Source: Virgibacillus_R byunsanensis
Lineage (GTDB): Bacteria; Bacillota; Bacilli; Bacillales; Amphibacillaceae
Assembly: GCF_042675965.1 (NCBI RefSeq)
Contig: NZ_JBHTKJ010000074.1
Location: 17,127-81,126 of the forward strand
Direction: 5' to 3'
Length of the DNA stretch: 64,000 bases
The first letter of the stretch is position 1, and every line of letters begins with the position of its first letter. Under the pieces are notes generated by a model. The model ran no database searches and was not told where the DNA came from. It was given only the letters and a program-made list of their open reading frames with translations. Of the stretch, positions 36,698 to 45,526 are shown piece by piece. The translations under genes were made by a program, and so were the position numbers.

Positions 36698-37912
36698 GTG
36701 TTGAAAATATACAGACCGAAAATCATTGAAACTGATGCTGGCGTTAGAATACAAGCTGTATTTGAAGATAATCGAAACAAAGATACGTTATGGTACGAAG
36801 TGGAAGAAAGATATAGTAAATATTTAGCAAATGAAACGGCTGACGGTTTTTTAGTTGGCTTATTATTTTACGCGTTAAAGAATAATTATGACATCGAGGT
36901 CCTCGCACCTATCTCCCAGAATTTATACTATTCACTTAACACTTATTTATTACCATTGTTATCGAAAATACATGGGTATAGAAACATTAAAATAAACTGT
37001 AATGAATTAATTACTAAACCCATAGAAAACCAAGGTGCTGTTGGTACTGGTCTTTCTTGTGGTATTGATTCTTTTGCTACTATTATTGATCACTTGGATA
37101 TAAAGTGTCCTGAAGACTATAGAATCACTCATTATACATTTTTTAATGTAGGCTCACACGGTGATAATGGAGGGGATAAAGCGAGAAGTTTGTTTAAAGA
37201 AAGGGCTGAAATAGTTAGAAAATATGCTTATGAATTTGGAAAGGAATTTATTACATTAGATAGTAATATTAGTGAAATATTACAAATGAATTTTAAAAAA
37301 ACTAATAGTATGAGGAGTATATCTGCTGCTTTGATTTTACAAGGTTTATTTAAGGTGTACTATTATTCATCTGGTGTACCAATTAAAAATTTTAATTTAA
37401 ATAAAGACAGCACGAATGGTTTTGACATCTTTAATATGAGCATGTTATCAACTGAAACACTCAGTTTTTTTTCTTCTTGTCCAATTATGACTAGATTTGA
37501 AAAAACTAGAATTGTATCTGATTATAAACCTTCATACAAGTATTTGAATGTATGCTTTTTTAACAAGAATAATTGTGGGAAATGTCCAAAATGTTTAAGA
37601 ACTTTATTAACACTTGATATTATTAATAAAATACAAAATTATTCAAATGTATTTAACCTTGAAGCTTATTATTCTAAAAAAAATAAATATATTGCTACTG
37701 TGCTTGCTGAAAGAAAAAGTAATAGATTTTCAAAAGAGATTTATAAAGAAATGCTGTCTAGAAAATTTAATATTTCATTATCTTCAAAAATAATGTCTGT
37801 TGGTTATAAAATCAAATTTAATCTAGCAGAAAAGTTCATGGGCAAGGGGAGATACATTAAGCTAAAAAAAACATGGGAAGGATTAAATCCAGGAACAAGC
37901 TTTAAAAAATAA
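36698..37912 (+). CDS. PP-loop (adenine nucleotide alpha-hydrolase-like) protein, copy 2
   Basis: This 404-residue protein is clearly similar over its whole length to the gene just before it. It keeps the same PP-loop (GTGLSCGIDSF), SHGDNGGDKAR and Cys motif (NCGKCPKCLRTL). The upstream 40 bases are similar too (shared TTCCTTAGTT), so the duplication included the leader. GTG 36698 corresponds to the second codon of copy 1 and has AAGGAG upstream. The copies differ most near residues 230-260 and at the C-terminus, which suggests different substrates or a hetero-oligomer. Confidence 0.72.
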   Translation: MLKIYRPKIIETDAGVRIQAVFEDNRNKDTLWYEVEERYSKYLANETADGFLVGLLFYALKNNYDIEVLAPISQNLYYSLNTYLLPLLSKIHGYRNIKINCNELITKPIENQGAVGTGLSCGIDSFATIIDHLDIKCPEDYRITHYTFFNVGSHGDNGGDKARSLFKERAEIVRKYAYEFGKEFITLDSNISEILQMNFKKTNSMRSISAALILQGLFKVYYYSSGVPIKNFNLNKDSTNGFDIFNMSMLSTETLSFFSSCPIMTRFEKTRIVSDYKPSYKYLNVCFFNKNNCGKCPKCLRTLLTLDIINKIQNYSNVFNLEAYYSKKNKYIATVLAERKSNRFSKEIYKEMLSRKFNISLSSKIMSVGYKIKFNLAEKFMGKGRYIKLKKTWEGLNPGTSFKK

Positions 37913-37956
37913 AGATGGACTAAGAGTTATTGATAAAAAGTCAAGGAGAATAGAGA

Positions 37957-39162
37957 ATGGATACAAGGAACAAAAAGTATGATTATATTCAAGTCAGAAA
38001 CAAGTTATACGTTAATATTGAACAAAGTTTAGTAAGCCTATTCTTTAATTTATATTATAAATCGAGACCATTAACCTTTCTTGAAAGAAAAACAAGATAT
38101 AGATTCATTAATATATCTAATCCCCTAGTTAGACTAATAAGGGTAGTGGGTATTGTTTTTCTATTCCATAAGCAAAAGAATAAATATAATAAGAAACGTG
38201 AATTTGTTAATGTATTCCCCAGTAAGTTCTATGGAACTTTTCTCATGAAGTTACGTCAAAAGGAATATAAGATCATTAATTTGAAAAAGATGGAAGTTAC
38301 AACAGTATTTCCTGAGCATTTTACTTTAATAGAAGTCAAGAAAAAGCTAGGTATATTACGGAAAGCTGCAAGCTGTCAATTAGCACCTAATATACTGCAG
38401 TCGAGCTTGAAGGAAAGGTATGTAAAAGAGGAGTATATTAATTTAAAAAGGCCATCTTATAACTTATATGAGTACGAACGGTTTAATAGTGAAATAGTTC
38501 CTATACTTACAAAGATTTCATCGACTGAAATACCGAAAGTAGCAATAGTACAGAATTATTTAGAAGACATAACTACAGAGTTTTACTCATTAATAAGAAG
38601 GTACTATAAAACGACAAATACAGCAAATTATAATTTTAGAAAAATAGAAGATTACTTCTTATATATAAGAATGAAGTTGTTAAATAGGGCAAAAAAAGAA
38701 GAATTCCTTTTAGTATTCTCACATGGGGATTTTTGGGAAGGAAATATACTCAATAATTCAAACATGCACTATGTAATAGACTGGAACACTCTTGATCAAA
38801 GAAGTTGTTATTTTGACTTCTATTTTTTTATGTTCTCTCACGCAAGTCAAACTGATAAGCATCTAAGAATCAATCATCTCATTAAAAGATTACCATCTAC
38901 TTATAATTTATTGCATAAGGAGTTACTTAAACAATCACATTTGAGTTCAAAACACAAATCTAGACTTATCGATAAAACGGGTATTTATCTAAATTTATTT
39001 TATATAGAATATATATATCTTAAAACTAAAGAAATTATTATAGATGAAACTGACCATATTAAGGAGTTCAATAGGTGGGTTGAACTATTTCAGGAATATG
39101 AACAAAAGATACCCAATTTAGAAAAACAAGAATATATTTTAAAGCCTGAAAAGTATATATGA
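37957..39162 (+). CDS. APH-fold phosphotransferase, second copy
   Basis: This 401-residue protein has the kinase catalytic loop FSHGDFWEGNIL and the metal-binding VIDWNTLD in the second half. The first 110 residues are basic and unlike known kinases. It resembles the APH-fold gene at 26771 in layout but is clearly divergent. It probably phosphorylates a small-molecule or sugar substituent. The ribosome site is AAGGAGAAT. The acyltransferase gene overlaps its stop by 4 bases if the upstream ATG of that gene is used. Confidence 0.68.
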   Translation: MDTRNKKYDYIQVRNKLYVNIEQSLVSLFFNLYYKSRPLTFLERKTRYRFINISNPLVRLIRVVGIVFLFHKQKNKYNKKREFVNVFPSKFYGTFLMKLRQKEYKIINLKKMEVTTVFPEHFTLIEVKKKLGILRKAASCQLAPNILQSSLKERYVKEEYINLKRPSYNLYEYERFNSEIVPILTKISSTEIPKVAIVQNYLEDITTEFYSLIRRYYKTTNTANYNFRKIEDYFLYIRMKLLNRAKKEEFLLVFSHGDFWEGNILNNSNMHYVIDWNTLDQRSCYFDFYFFMFSHASQTDKHLRINHLIKRLPSTYNLLHKELLKQSHLSSKHKSRLIDKTGIYLNLFYIEYIYLKTKEIIIDETDHIKEFNRWVELFQEYEQKIPNLEKQEYILKPEKYI

Positions 39163-39185
39163 AAGCGGAACGAAAGGAGGAGCCA

Positions 39186-40280
39186 ATGAATAGTCAAAGT
39201 ATAATAAATGAAGTATTTTGGCTTAGGTGTATAGCCTGTTTGGCTGTTACATTAGGTCATTCTATTCATAACGGATACTTTTTTTACCCTAATCCAACAA
39301 TCAGCCATTCAGGACTATACATCTTGCAAATGGCTGTTCTTTTTGGAGTACCTGTATTTGTATTCATTTCTGAACTTCTTCTGGCAAATAAATATACTGA
39401 AAGAGTTCCTAATGGATTTATGAAGAAAAGGGTTAAAATTCTATTGCTACCTTATTTAGTTATGAGTATTGTTTATACATTTATTTCAATCGAAAATTGG
39501 ACTTTACAAGATGTCCTTATAAGATTAGTAATTAGTACTTTTCTTGGAGATTCAGCAGTTTATTTTATTTTAATTATATTTCAATTTTATTTTTTACATT
39601 TGTTTCTAAGGAATTATTTAACTCACTTGCCCATGAAATTTGTTATTCCTGGAGCCTTTTTAATTAATTTTATGTATTTAGCTTTCTTCAATTTTGTAGA
39701 ATCCCCTAATAATGCCATTGGAGAATTCATATGGACAAAAGGGTACTGGATGCCATTTCTTGGATGGATCTTTTATTTTGTCTTAGGTTTTTACTGTGGA
39801 AGGAATTACAAGGAATTATTAAATATTCTGAGGAAAAAATGGTTACTCTTAATGCCATTATTAGCTTTGGTATTTATGCTGTTAATGAATAGAGCTTTTC
39901 ATCTCGATTATGATTCTAAAAGGGTAGATATGTTGTTATATGCCAGTTCAGTAATATTTTTTATTATGTATATATACTCCCACATTAAAAAGGTTCCTAA
40001 ATTAGTGATGTTTATCAGTAACTATTCATTTAGCATATTTTTGTTAAATTTATTTTACTTTCGCTTATTAAGGAACATAAAACCACCTGACTTTCTAAAT
40101 ATAATAACTTATACGTTTTTAGTGTTTTTATTAACTTTACTCTTATGTATTGGTACAGCTTATTTATTTAATCAATTTAGTTTCGGAAAATATATTGTTG
40201 GGAAAATTATGCGATTTAAGGTTGATAATACTCACAAGAGTGAATACCAATATACTCCTACTGTAAAAGGCAATAAATAA
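39186..40280 (+). CDS. Membrane acyltransferase (acyltransferase 3 family)
   Basis: This 364-residue protein has about 10 membrane helices. The family N-terminus is EVFWLRCIACLAVTLGHS, with the catalytic-type Arg and His. It would O-acylate (for example acetylate) EPS sugars at the membrane. ATG 39186 with AAAGGAGG is preferred; an in-frame ATG at 39159 lacks a ribosome site. It is the last gene before a terminator. Confidence 0.85.
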   Translation: MNSQSIINEVFWLRCIACLAVTLGHSIHNGYFFYPNPTISHSGLYILQMAVLFGVPVFVFISELLLANKYTERVPNGFMKKRVKILLLPYLVMSIVYTFISIENWTLQDVLIRLVISTFLGDSAVYFILIIFQFYFLHLFLRNYLTHLPMKFVIPGAFLINFMYLAFFNFVESPNNAIGEFIWTKGYWMPFLGWIFYFVLGFYCGRNYKELLNILRKKWLLLMPLLALVFMLLMNRAFHLDYDSKRVDMLLYASSVIFFIMYIYSHIKKVPKLVMFISNYSFSIFLLNLFYFRLLRNIKPPDFLNIITYTFLVFLLTLLLCIGTAYLFNQFSFGKYIVGKIMRFKVDNTHKSEYQYTPTVKGNK

Positions 40281-40306
40281 CGGAAAAAACAAAAAGTTAA
40301 AATATT

Positions 40307-40336
40307 AAAAGGCTTACTAAGGCCTTTTATTTTTTG
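40307..40336 (+). terminator. Intrinsic terminator ending the EPS decoration module
   Basis: AAAAGGC (40307-40313) pairs with GCCTTTT (40322-40328), and ATTTTTT follows. It separates the long eps unit from the rml-like group. Confidence 0.75.
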
Positions 40337-40379
40337 TGACTGTTTTTCTAAAACTATTTTTATGAAGAGGTGATTTACC

Positions 40380-41282
40380 ATGAAAGGGATTATTTTAGCT
40401 GGTGGAAGTGGCACAAGATTATATCCTTTAACAAAATCGATATCTAAACAGTTGCTGCCTATTTACGACAAACCAATGATTTATTATCCGATTTCGGTGT
40501 TGATGCTTGCGGGTATAAAGGATATTTTAATTATTTCGACTCCAGAAGATGTACCGCGATTTGAACAGTTGTTGGGTGATGGATCAGAACTAGGTATTCA
40601 TTTATCTTATTTAGTTCAAGAAAAGCCTAACGGATTAGCAGAGGCGTTTATTATTGGGGAAGATTTTATTGGCCAGGATGATGTTTCCTTAATATTAGGT
40701 GATAACGTTTTTCACGGGCATGAATTTACGTCGCATTTAGAAAGGGTAGCAAGACAATTAAATGGTGCTACTATTTTTGGCTACAATGTTAAAGATCCAG
40801 AACGATTTGGTGTAGTGGAATTTGATGTTGATGGGAAAGTGTTATCTATTGAAGAAAAACCAAAGATTCCTAAGTCGAATTTTGCTATCACTGGTCTGTA
40901 TTTCTTCGATAGTCAGGTTGTGGATATAGCTAAACGTGTGAAACCATCTGACAGAGGTGAACTGGAAATAACCGACATTTTAAAAGAATACGTCCTAAGA
41001 GATCAGCTAAAAGTGGATCTACTCGGACGCGGATTTGCTTGGTTGGATACTGGGACACATGAGTCATTATTGGAAGCTTCACAGTTTATTGAAATTATAG
41101 AGAAACGTCAACGTTTAAAAGTTGCATGTCTAGAAGAGATTTCCTATAACAAAGGTTATATTTCAGAATCTAAGTTATTAGAATTAGCAGAGCCTTTAAA
41201 GAAGAGTGAATACGGACAATACTTGTTTCGATTGGTAGAGATGAACAAAAGCAAAAAGAAAGGTGAATTACTAGTGAAGTAA
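40380..41282 (+). CDS. rmlA: Glucose-1-phosphate thymidylyltransferase
   Basis: The enzyme makes dTDP-glucose from dTTP and glucose 1-phosphate, the first step towards dTDP-sugars. It has the motif GIILAGGSGTRLYPLT, then SKQLLPIYDKPMIYYP and FAWLDTGTHESL. At 300 residues it is a full-length short-form RmlA. The ribosome site is GAGGTG. It starts the transcription unit after the terminator. RmlB and RmlD are absent from the window. Confidence 0.93.
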   Translation: MKGIILAGGSGTRLYPLTKSISKQLLPIYDKPMIYYPISVLMLAGIKDILIISTPEDVPRFEQLLGDGSELGIHLSYLVQEKPNGLAEAFIIGEDFIGQDDVSLILGDNVFHGHEFTSHLERVARQLNGATIFGYNVKDPERFGVVEFDVDGKVLSIEEKPKIPKSNFAITGLYFFDSQVVDIAKRVKPSDRGELEITDILKEYVLRDQLKVDLLGRGFAWLDTGTHESLLEASQFIEIIEKRQRLKVACLEEISYNKGYISESKLLELAEPLKKSEYGQYLFRLVEMNKSKKKGELLVK

Positions 41283-41321
41283 CTATTAACTGAGGAAAAT
41301 TATTTTGGAGGTGCATATATC

Positions 41322-41897
41322 ATGAAAGTAATTGATACAAAGCTTAACGGCGTAAAAGTAATTGAGCCAAGGGTTTTTAAAGATAATCGAGGTTTTTTCA
41401 TGGAGAGCTTTAACCTTAAAAAATTTACAGAACTTGGGGTGGACTATGATTTTGTTCAGGATAATCATTCGTTATCACTAGATAAAGATGTTATTCGTGG
41501 TCTTCATTATCAGTTGAACCCGAAAGCTCAAACAAAACTTGTTAGGGTCATTACTGGGGCAATTTATGATGTAGCGGTGGATATTCGTAAAGGCTCACCA
41601 ACTTATGGTCAGTGGATTGGTGTTACGTTGAGTGAGGAAAACCACCGGATGCTTGTAGTTCCAAAGGGATTTGCACATGGGTTTTGTACATTAACTGAGA
41701 ATACACATGTTCAATATAAGGTTGATGAGTATTACTCGGTAGAGAACGATAAAGGTATGCTTTGGAATGATCCTGCGCTTGCAATTGATTGGCCAACTTC
41801 TAATCCGATTTTATCTGAAAAAGATTCTAAACAACCATTGTTTAGCGATGCAGAAGTTAATTTTCAGTATCAGGTTAAAGAGGGTGTTAATTATTAA
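41322..41897 (+). CDS. rmlC: dTDP-4-dehydrorhamnose 3,5-epimerase
   Basis: This 191-residue cupin enzyme has the catalytic His in VIRGLHYQ and the Asp block DVAVDIRKGSPTYGQW. PKGFAHGF follows. It epimerises dTDP-4-keto-6-deoxyglucose, which RmlB would have to supply from elsewhere in the genome. The ribosome site is GGAGGTG. The oxidase gene that follows overlaps its last codons. Confidence 0.93.
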   Translation: MKVIDTKLNGVKVIEPRVFKDNRGFFMESFNLKKFTELGVDYDFVQDNHSLSLDKDVIRGLHYQLNPKAQTKLVRVITGAIYDVAVDIRKGSPTYGQWIGVTLSEENHRMLVVPKGFAHGFCTLTENTHVQYKVDEYYSVENDKGMLWNDPALAIDWPTSNPILSEKDSKQPLFSDAEVNFQYQVKEGVNY

Positions 41898-43125
41898 GTA
41901 TTATGATTACCTCATTGTTGGGGGTGGAATAATAGGTATGTCCATCGCAAGGGAATTGATAACTAGATTCCCAGATGAATCAATATGTATTTTAGAAAAA
42001 GAATCCGACGTTGCTCACCATTCAAGTGGAAGAAACAGTGGTGTCTTACACGCCGGATTTTATTATACTGCTAACAGTTTAAAAGCAAGATTTACAAGAG
42101 AAGGTAACCAGGAAATGACGCAATATTGTGATGAAAATAACCTAAAAATTAATAAATGCGGGAAAATTGTTGTAGCAACAGATGAGAATGAATTACAGGG
42201 GCTGAAGGAATTAAAAAATAGAGCAGAAAAAAATGGAGTTGAACTAAAGTGGATCAACGAGTCTGAGGTTAGATTAATCGATCCAAATGTAAAAACCTAT
42301 AAAAAGGCTCTTTATTCGCCTACAACCTCCTCTGTGAATCCGGTTGAAGTTTGTCAAGTAGTTAAAGCTGAAGTAGTCAAAAATGGTGTAGACATTATAT
42401 GTAATACCCAATATAAGGGCATATCCAATGGCGAAATTTTAACAAGCAGTGGGAAATTTACATGTCAGTATTTTGTTAATGCTGCTGGTCTGTATGCAGA
42501 TAAGATTGCTAAGGATTTTAAGTTTGGTGATAAATACACGATTATTCCATTTAAAGGAATCTACTTAAAGTATGCCAAAAATAAATCAGATGTCGTGACG
42601 AATATTTACCCTGTTCCAAATTTAGCTAACCCTTTTCTAGGTGTGCATTTTACGAAGACAGTGGATGAATCAATTAAAATTGGGCCAACAGCGATTCCTG
42701 CTTTATGGCGAGAAAATTACGGAGGATTGAGAAGTTTTAAGTTTAATGAATTTTTTAGCATATTATTTTATGAGGCAAAACTATTTCTAAACAATTCTTT
42801 TAATTTCCGTTCCCTAGCAATTGAAGAAATGAAGAAGTATAGGAAATCATATTTTACTAACCTTTCTTTAAAAATGGTTCGGAAATTAGATAAAGATGGA
42901 TTTGGTCAATTTATGAAACCTGGAATCCGTGCACAACTTTTAAATAAGAAAACATTAGAGCTTGTACAGGATTTTGTTGTTGAAGGAGATAATCGTTCCT
43001 TTCATATATTAAATGCAGTATCACCAGGGTTTACGTGTGCATTTCCATTTTCGAGGTATGTAGTGGATGAAATTGTAGATAAACAAGGTGGAAAATTAGA
43101 AGAAATAAGAGAAGACATTTCATAA
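41884..43125 (+). CDS. FAD-dependent oxidase of the L-2-hydroxyglutarate oxidase (LhgO) family
   Basis: This flavoprotein has about 413 residues. The FAD motif is IVGGGIIGMSIA, and the family block SSGRNSGVLHAGFYY (FAD attachment/active-site region) follows. In an EPS locus the substrate may be a sugar acid or another 2-hydroxy acid, not hydroxyglutarate; this is inference. The start is uncertain: GTG 41884 is the last ordinary start before the FAD motif, but AAAGAGG lies almost next to it. It overlaps rmlC by 14 bases. Confidence 0.78.
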   Translation: MLIIKYYDYLIVGGGIIGMSIARELITRFPDESICILEKESDVAHHSSGRNSGVLHAGFYYTANSLKARFTREGNQEMTQYCDENNLKINKCGKIVVATDENELQGLKELKNRAEKNGVELKWINESEVRLIDPNVKTYKKALYSPTTSSVNPVEVCQVVKAEVVKNGVDIICNTQYKGISNGEILTSSGKFTCQYFVNAAGLYADKIAKDFKFGDKYTIIPFKGIYLKYAKNKSDVVTNIYPVPNLANPFLGVHFTKTVDESIKIGPTAIPALWRENYGGLRSFKFNEFFSILFYEAKLFLNNSFNFRSLAIEEMKKYRKSYFTNLSLKMVRKLDKDGFGQFMKPGIRAQLLNKKTLELVQDFVVEGDNRSFHILNAVSPGFTCAFPFSRYVVDEIVDKQGGKLEEIREDIS

Positions 43126-43139
43126 GGGGGAAGAGCGTA

Positions 43140-44189
43140 GTGAAGAATGTTTTAGTGACAGGCGCAGGTGGTTATATTGGTAGTATTTTAGTTCCAAAGT
43201 TGTTAGAACAAGGTTGTAATGTTAAGGCAGTTGATCGTTTCTTTTTTGGTGTTGATAAGTTACAACCTCACCCCAATTTAACTATTGTTAATGAAGATTG
43301 CCGACGGTTAAATGAAGACCACTTTATTGATGTTAATGCGGTCATTGATCTAGTAGCAATCTCAAACGATCCAAGCGGGGAGTTATTTAAAGAAGTTACG
43401 TATGAAGTGAATTATTTAGCGAGAGTAAATGCAGCTATCCTTGCTAAGAAGATGGGTGTAAAGCAATATATTTTACCTTCATCCTGTAGCATTTACGGAT
43501 TCCAGGATAAAGAGGCAGTTGTTGATGAGAGTGCAAAAACAAATCCATTAACCGTATATGCAAAAGCAAATGAAAAAGCAGAGCAAGGCGTTCTCGCATT
43601 AGCAGATGATAATTTTACTGTGACTGTTATGAGGCAGGCAACTGTTTATGGATATTCACCAAGAATGAGATTTGATGTAGCGATAAATGGTATGACATAT
43701 GGTGCGTGGGAAAATGGAATTATTCCTTTAATGAGAGATGGGTCACAATGGAGACCAATGGTGCATGTGGAAGATACAACGGATGTAATGTGTCTATTAC
43801 TAGAAGCAGATACTCATACCGTTAATGGTGAAATTTTCAATGTCGGATCTAATCGAAATAATTATCAACTGGGCCAACTCGCAAAAGAAATTGCAGCTGC
43901 ACTACCAATTGAAGTGAAGATTGATTGGTATGGTGATCCTGATCATCGATCTTATCGTGTCAACTTTGAGAAGATCGAAAAAGCATTAAATTGGGAAGCT
44001 AAATATATAGCAGCTGATGGTGCACTTCAAATTTATAAGAAGTTGGAAAATGGAACTCTCGAGAAGACAGAACAATCGATAACATTAAATTGGTATAAGG
44101 AATTAGTTAAATGGCAAAAGGTAATTAAACAGGTGGATATGTACGGAGGGATATTAGAAATAGAGGAAAACAAGGCACTTTCACGTTAG
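43140..44189 (+). CDS. NAD-dependent epimerase/dehydratase (extended SDR)
   Basis: This 349-residue Rossmann enzyme has the NAD motif VLVTGAGGYIGS and SSCSIYG. The catalytic block is VYAKANEKAE: the usual Y-x3-K becomes Y-x3-N, with Lys at +2 and +6. RQATVYGYSPRMRFD and RPMVHVEDT are typical of this subfamily. It probably modifies a nucleotide-linked sugar made by the neighbouring enzymes. GTG 43140 follows AAGGGGGAAG. A terminator begins inside its last codons. Confidence 0.8.
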   Translation: MKNVLVTGAGGYIGSILVPKLLEQGCNVKAVDRFFFGVDKLQPHPNLTIVNEDCRRLNEDHFIDVNAVIDLVAISNDPSGELFKEVTYEVNYLARVNAAILAKKMGVKQYILPSSCSIYGFQDKEAVVDESAKTNPLTVYAKANEKAEQGVLALADDNFTVTVMRQATVYGYSPRMRFDVAINGMTYGAWENGIIPLMRDGSQWRPMVHVEDTTDVMCLLLEADTHTVNGEIFNVGSNRNNYQLGQLAKEIAAALPIEVKIDWYGDPDHRSYRVNFEKIEKALNWEAKYIAADGALQIYKKLENGTLEKTEQSITLNWYKELVKWQKVIKQVDMYGGILEIEENKALSR

Positions 44190-44208
44190 TAAGTGAATTG
44201 CCTTTTTT
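44172..44208 (+). terminator. Intrinsic terminator after the epimerase gene
   Basis: AAGGCA...TCAC pairs with GTGA...TGCCTT, with a small internal mismatch, and a run of six T follows. The 5' arm overlaps the end of the coding sequence. Confidence 0.75.
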
Positions 44209-44230
44209 AGCAGGTAAGAAAGTATAAAAC

Positions 44231-44296
44231 TTCCTTATCTGCATAAGTGCAACTAGGCCATTCGCTATAAAGGCTTGGCGAATGCCAAGTTTTCTA
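44231..44296. repeat. Hairpin element, possible IS200/IS605-type end
   Basis: CATAAGTGCAACTAGGCC is followed by two competing hairpins. GGC-ATTCGC can pair with GCGAAT-GCC, or CTTGGC can pair with GCCAAG (44274-44289) followed by TTTT. I recall similar pieces near transposon ends and in many places in Bacillaceae genomes. A leader attenuator for the next gene is the other reading. Confidence 0.35.
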
Positions 44297-44337
44297 ATTG
44301 ATTGTTTTATCGTTATTAATTAAGGGAGGAAATAGAA

Positions 44338-45492
44338 ATGAATAATATTACTAGAGTTGGTATTGTAGGTACGGGTTTAATAGGTAAGGGGATAGCACTA
44401 GAAGTTGAGAAACAATCTGAACTAAAGCTATCAACGGTTCTTACTAGACGTGATATTAGCACAATGAATGAATACCCATTCCGAGAAGCTCTTACGAATT
44501 CAGTTGATGAGCTAATTGGAAATTGTGAATTGGTAGTGGAATGTAGTGGGGACGTTATTTATGGCACGGAAGTAATTGATCAGGCAATAAAAGCGTCTTT
44601 ACCAGTTGTAACAATGAACGCTGAACTTCAAGTGACGACTGGTTCCTATTTTGCAAAAAGAGGATTTATTACCGAGGCAGAGGGAGACCAACCAGGATGT
44701 CTGGCATCATTACATGAAAATGTACTAGAGATGGGCTTTAAACCATTAGTGTATGGGAATATTAAAGGGTTTCTTAAATTAGACCCGGTACTTGAAGATA
44801 TGGAATACTTTTCAAAACGGAATGGTGTCCGTCTTGACATGACAACTTCCTTTACCGATGGCACAAAAGTTCAAGTAGAACAAGTATTGGTTGCAAACGG
44901 TCTTGGTGCAGGAATAGCTGTTGAGGGTCTATTAGCACCTAGTTCAGATGATTTAAATGAGACAGGAGCGGAGTTAGCTGAAGAGGCTAATCGTTTAGGA
45001 TATCCTATTTCTGAATTTGTGTTAGCACCAAAAGCTCCTCCAGGTGTCTTTATAACAGCAGAACACGATAGTCGTCAAAAAGATGCATTGCGTTATTTTA
45101 AAATGGGTGATGGACCATATTATACCATTCTGCAAAACTTTCATCTTTGTCATCTAGAAGTCGTGAAAACAATCAAAAGAGTTATAAACGGAGGAGGAGT
45201 TCTTTTAAACAATGGGGAAGACCCTACTTTAAGTGTTGCTGCAATTACAAAGAGAACACTTCAACCTGGAGAGAAAGTTGACAAAGGTATAGGCAGTTTT
45301 CAAGTAAGAGGAGAAGCAGTTAGGTTAGCTACGAATAAAAATCACGTACCAATTGGCTTGCTTGTCAATGCAGTCATGAAAAGACAAGTAGAAGAAGGAG
45401 AAATTGTTACGTTTGATGATGTAGAGTTACCAGAGAGTTTAGCTTTAACTGCTTGGCTTGAGACAACTAACAAGGCGCCGGTGAATATTTAA
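44338..45492 (+). CDS. Homoserine-dehydrogenase-like oxidoreductase with a SAF domain
   Basis: This 384-residue protein has an N-terminal NAD(P) domain (RVGIVGTGLIGKGIA) and a catalytic core with EAEGDQPGCLASL. The C-terminal SAF-like region is PGEKVDKGIGSFQVRGEAV. It matches the group annotated as predicted homoserine dehydrogenase (COG4091), which is not the housekeeping Hom. In a polysaccharide locus it may act on a sugar-derived substrate; the reaction is unknown. The ribosome site is GGGAGGAAAT. It may form a new transcription unit after the hairpin at 44274. Confidence 0.75.
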   Translation: MNNITRVGIVGTGLIGKGIALEVEKQSELKLSTVLTRRDISTMNEYPFREALTNSVDELIGNCELVVECSGDVIYGTEVIDQAIKASLPVVTMNAELQVTTGSYFAKRGFITEAEGDQPGCLASLHENVLEMGFKPLVYGNIKGFLKLDPVLEDMEYFSKRNGVRLDMTTSFTDGTKVQVEQVLVANGLGAGIAVEGLLAPSSDDLNETGAELAEEANRLGYPISEFVLAPKAPPGVFITAEHDSRQKDALRYFKMGDGPYYTILQNFHLCHLEVVKTIKRVINGGGVLLNNGEDPTLSVAAITKRTLQPGEKVDKGIGSFQVRGEAVRLATNKNHVPIGLLVNAVMKRQVEEGEIVTFDDVELPESLALTAWLETTNKAPVNI

Positions 45493-45526
45493 ATAAATTT
45501 AAGCTTTCGAAGGGAGGAACTCATAC

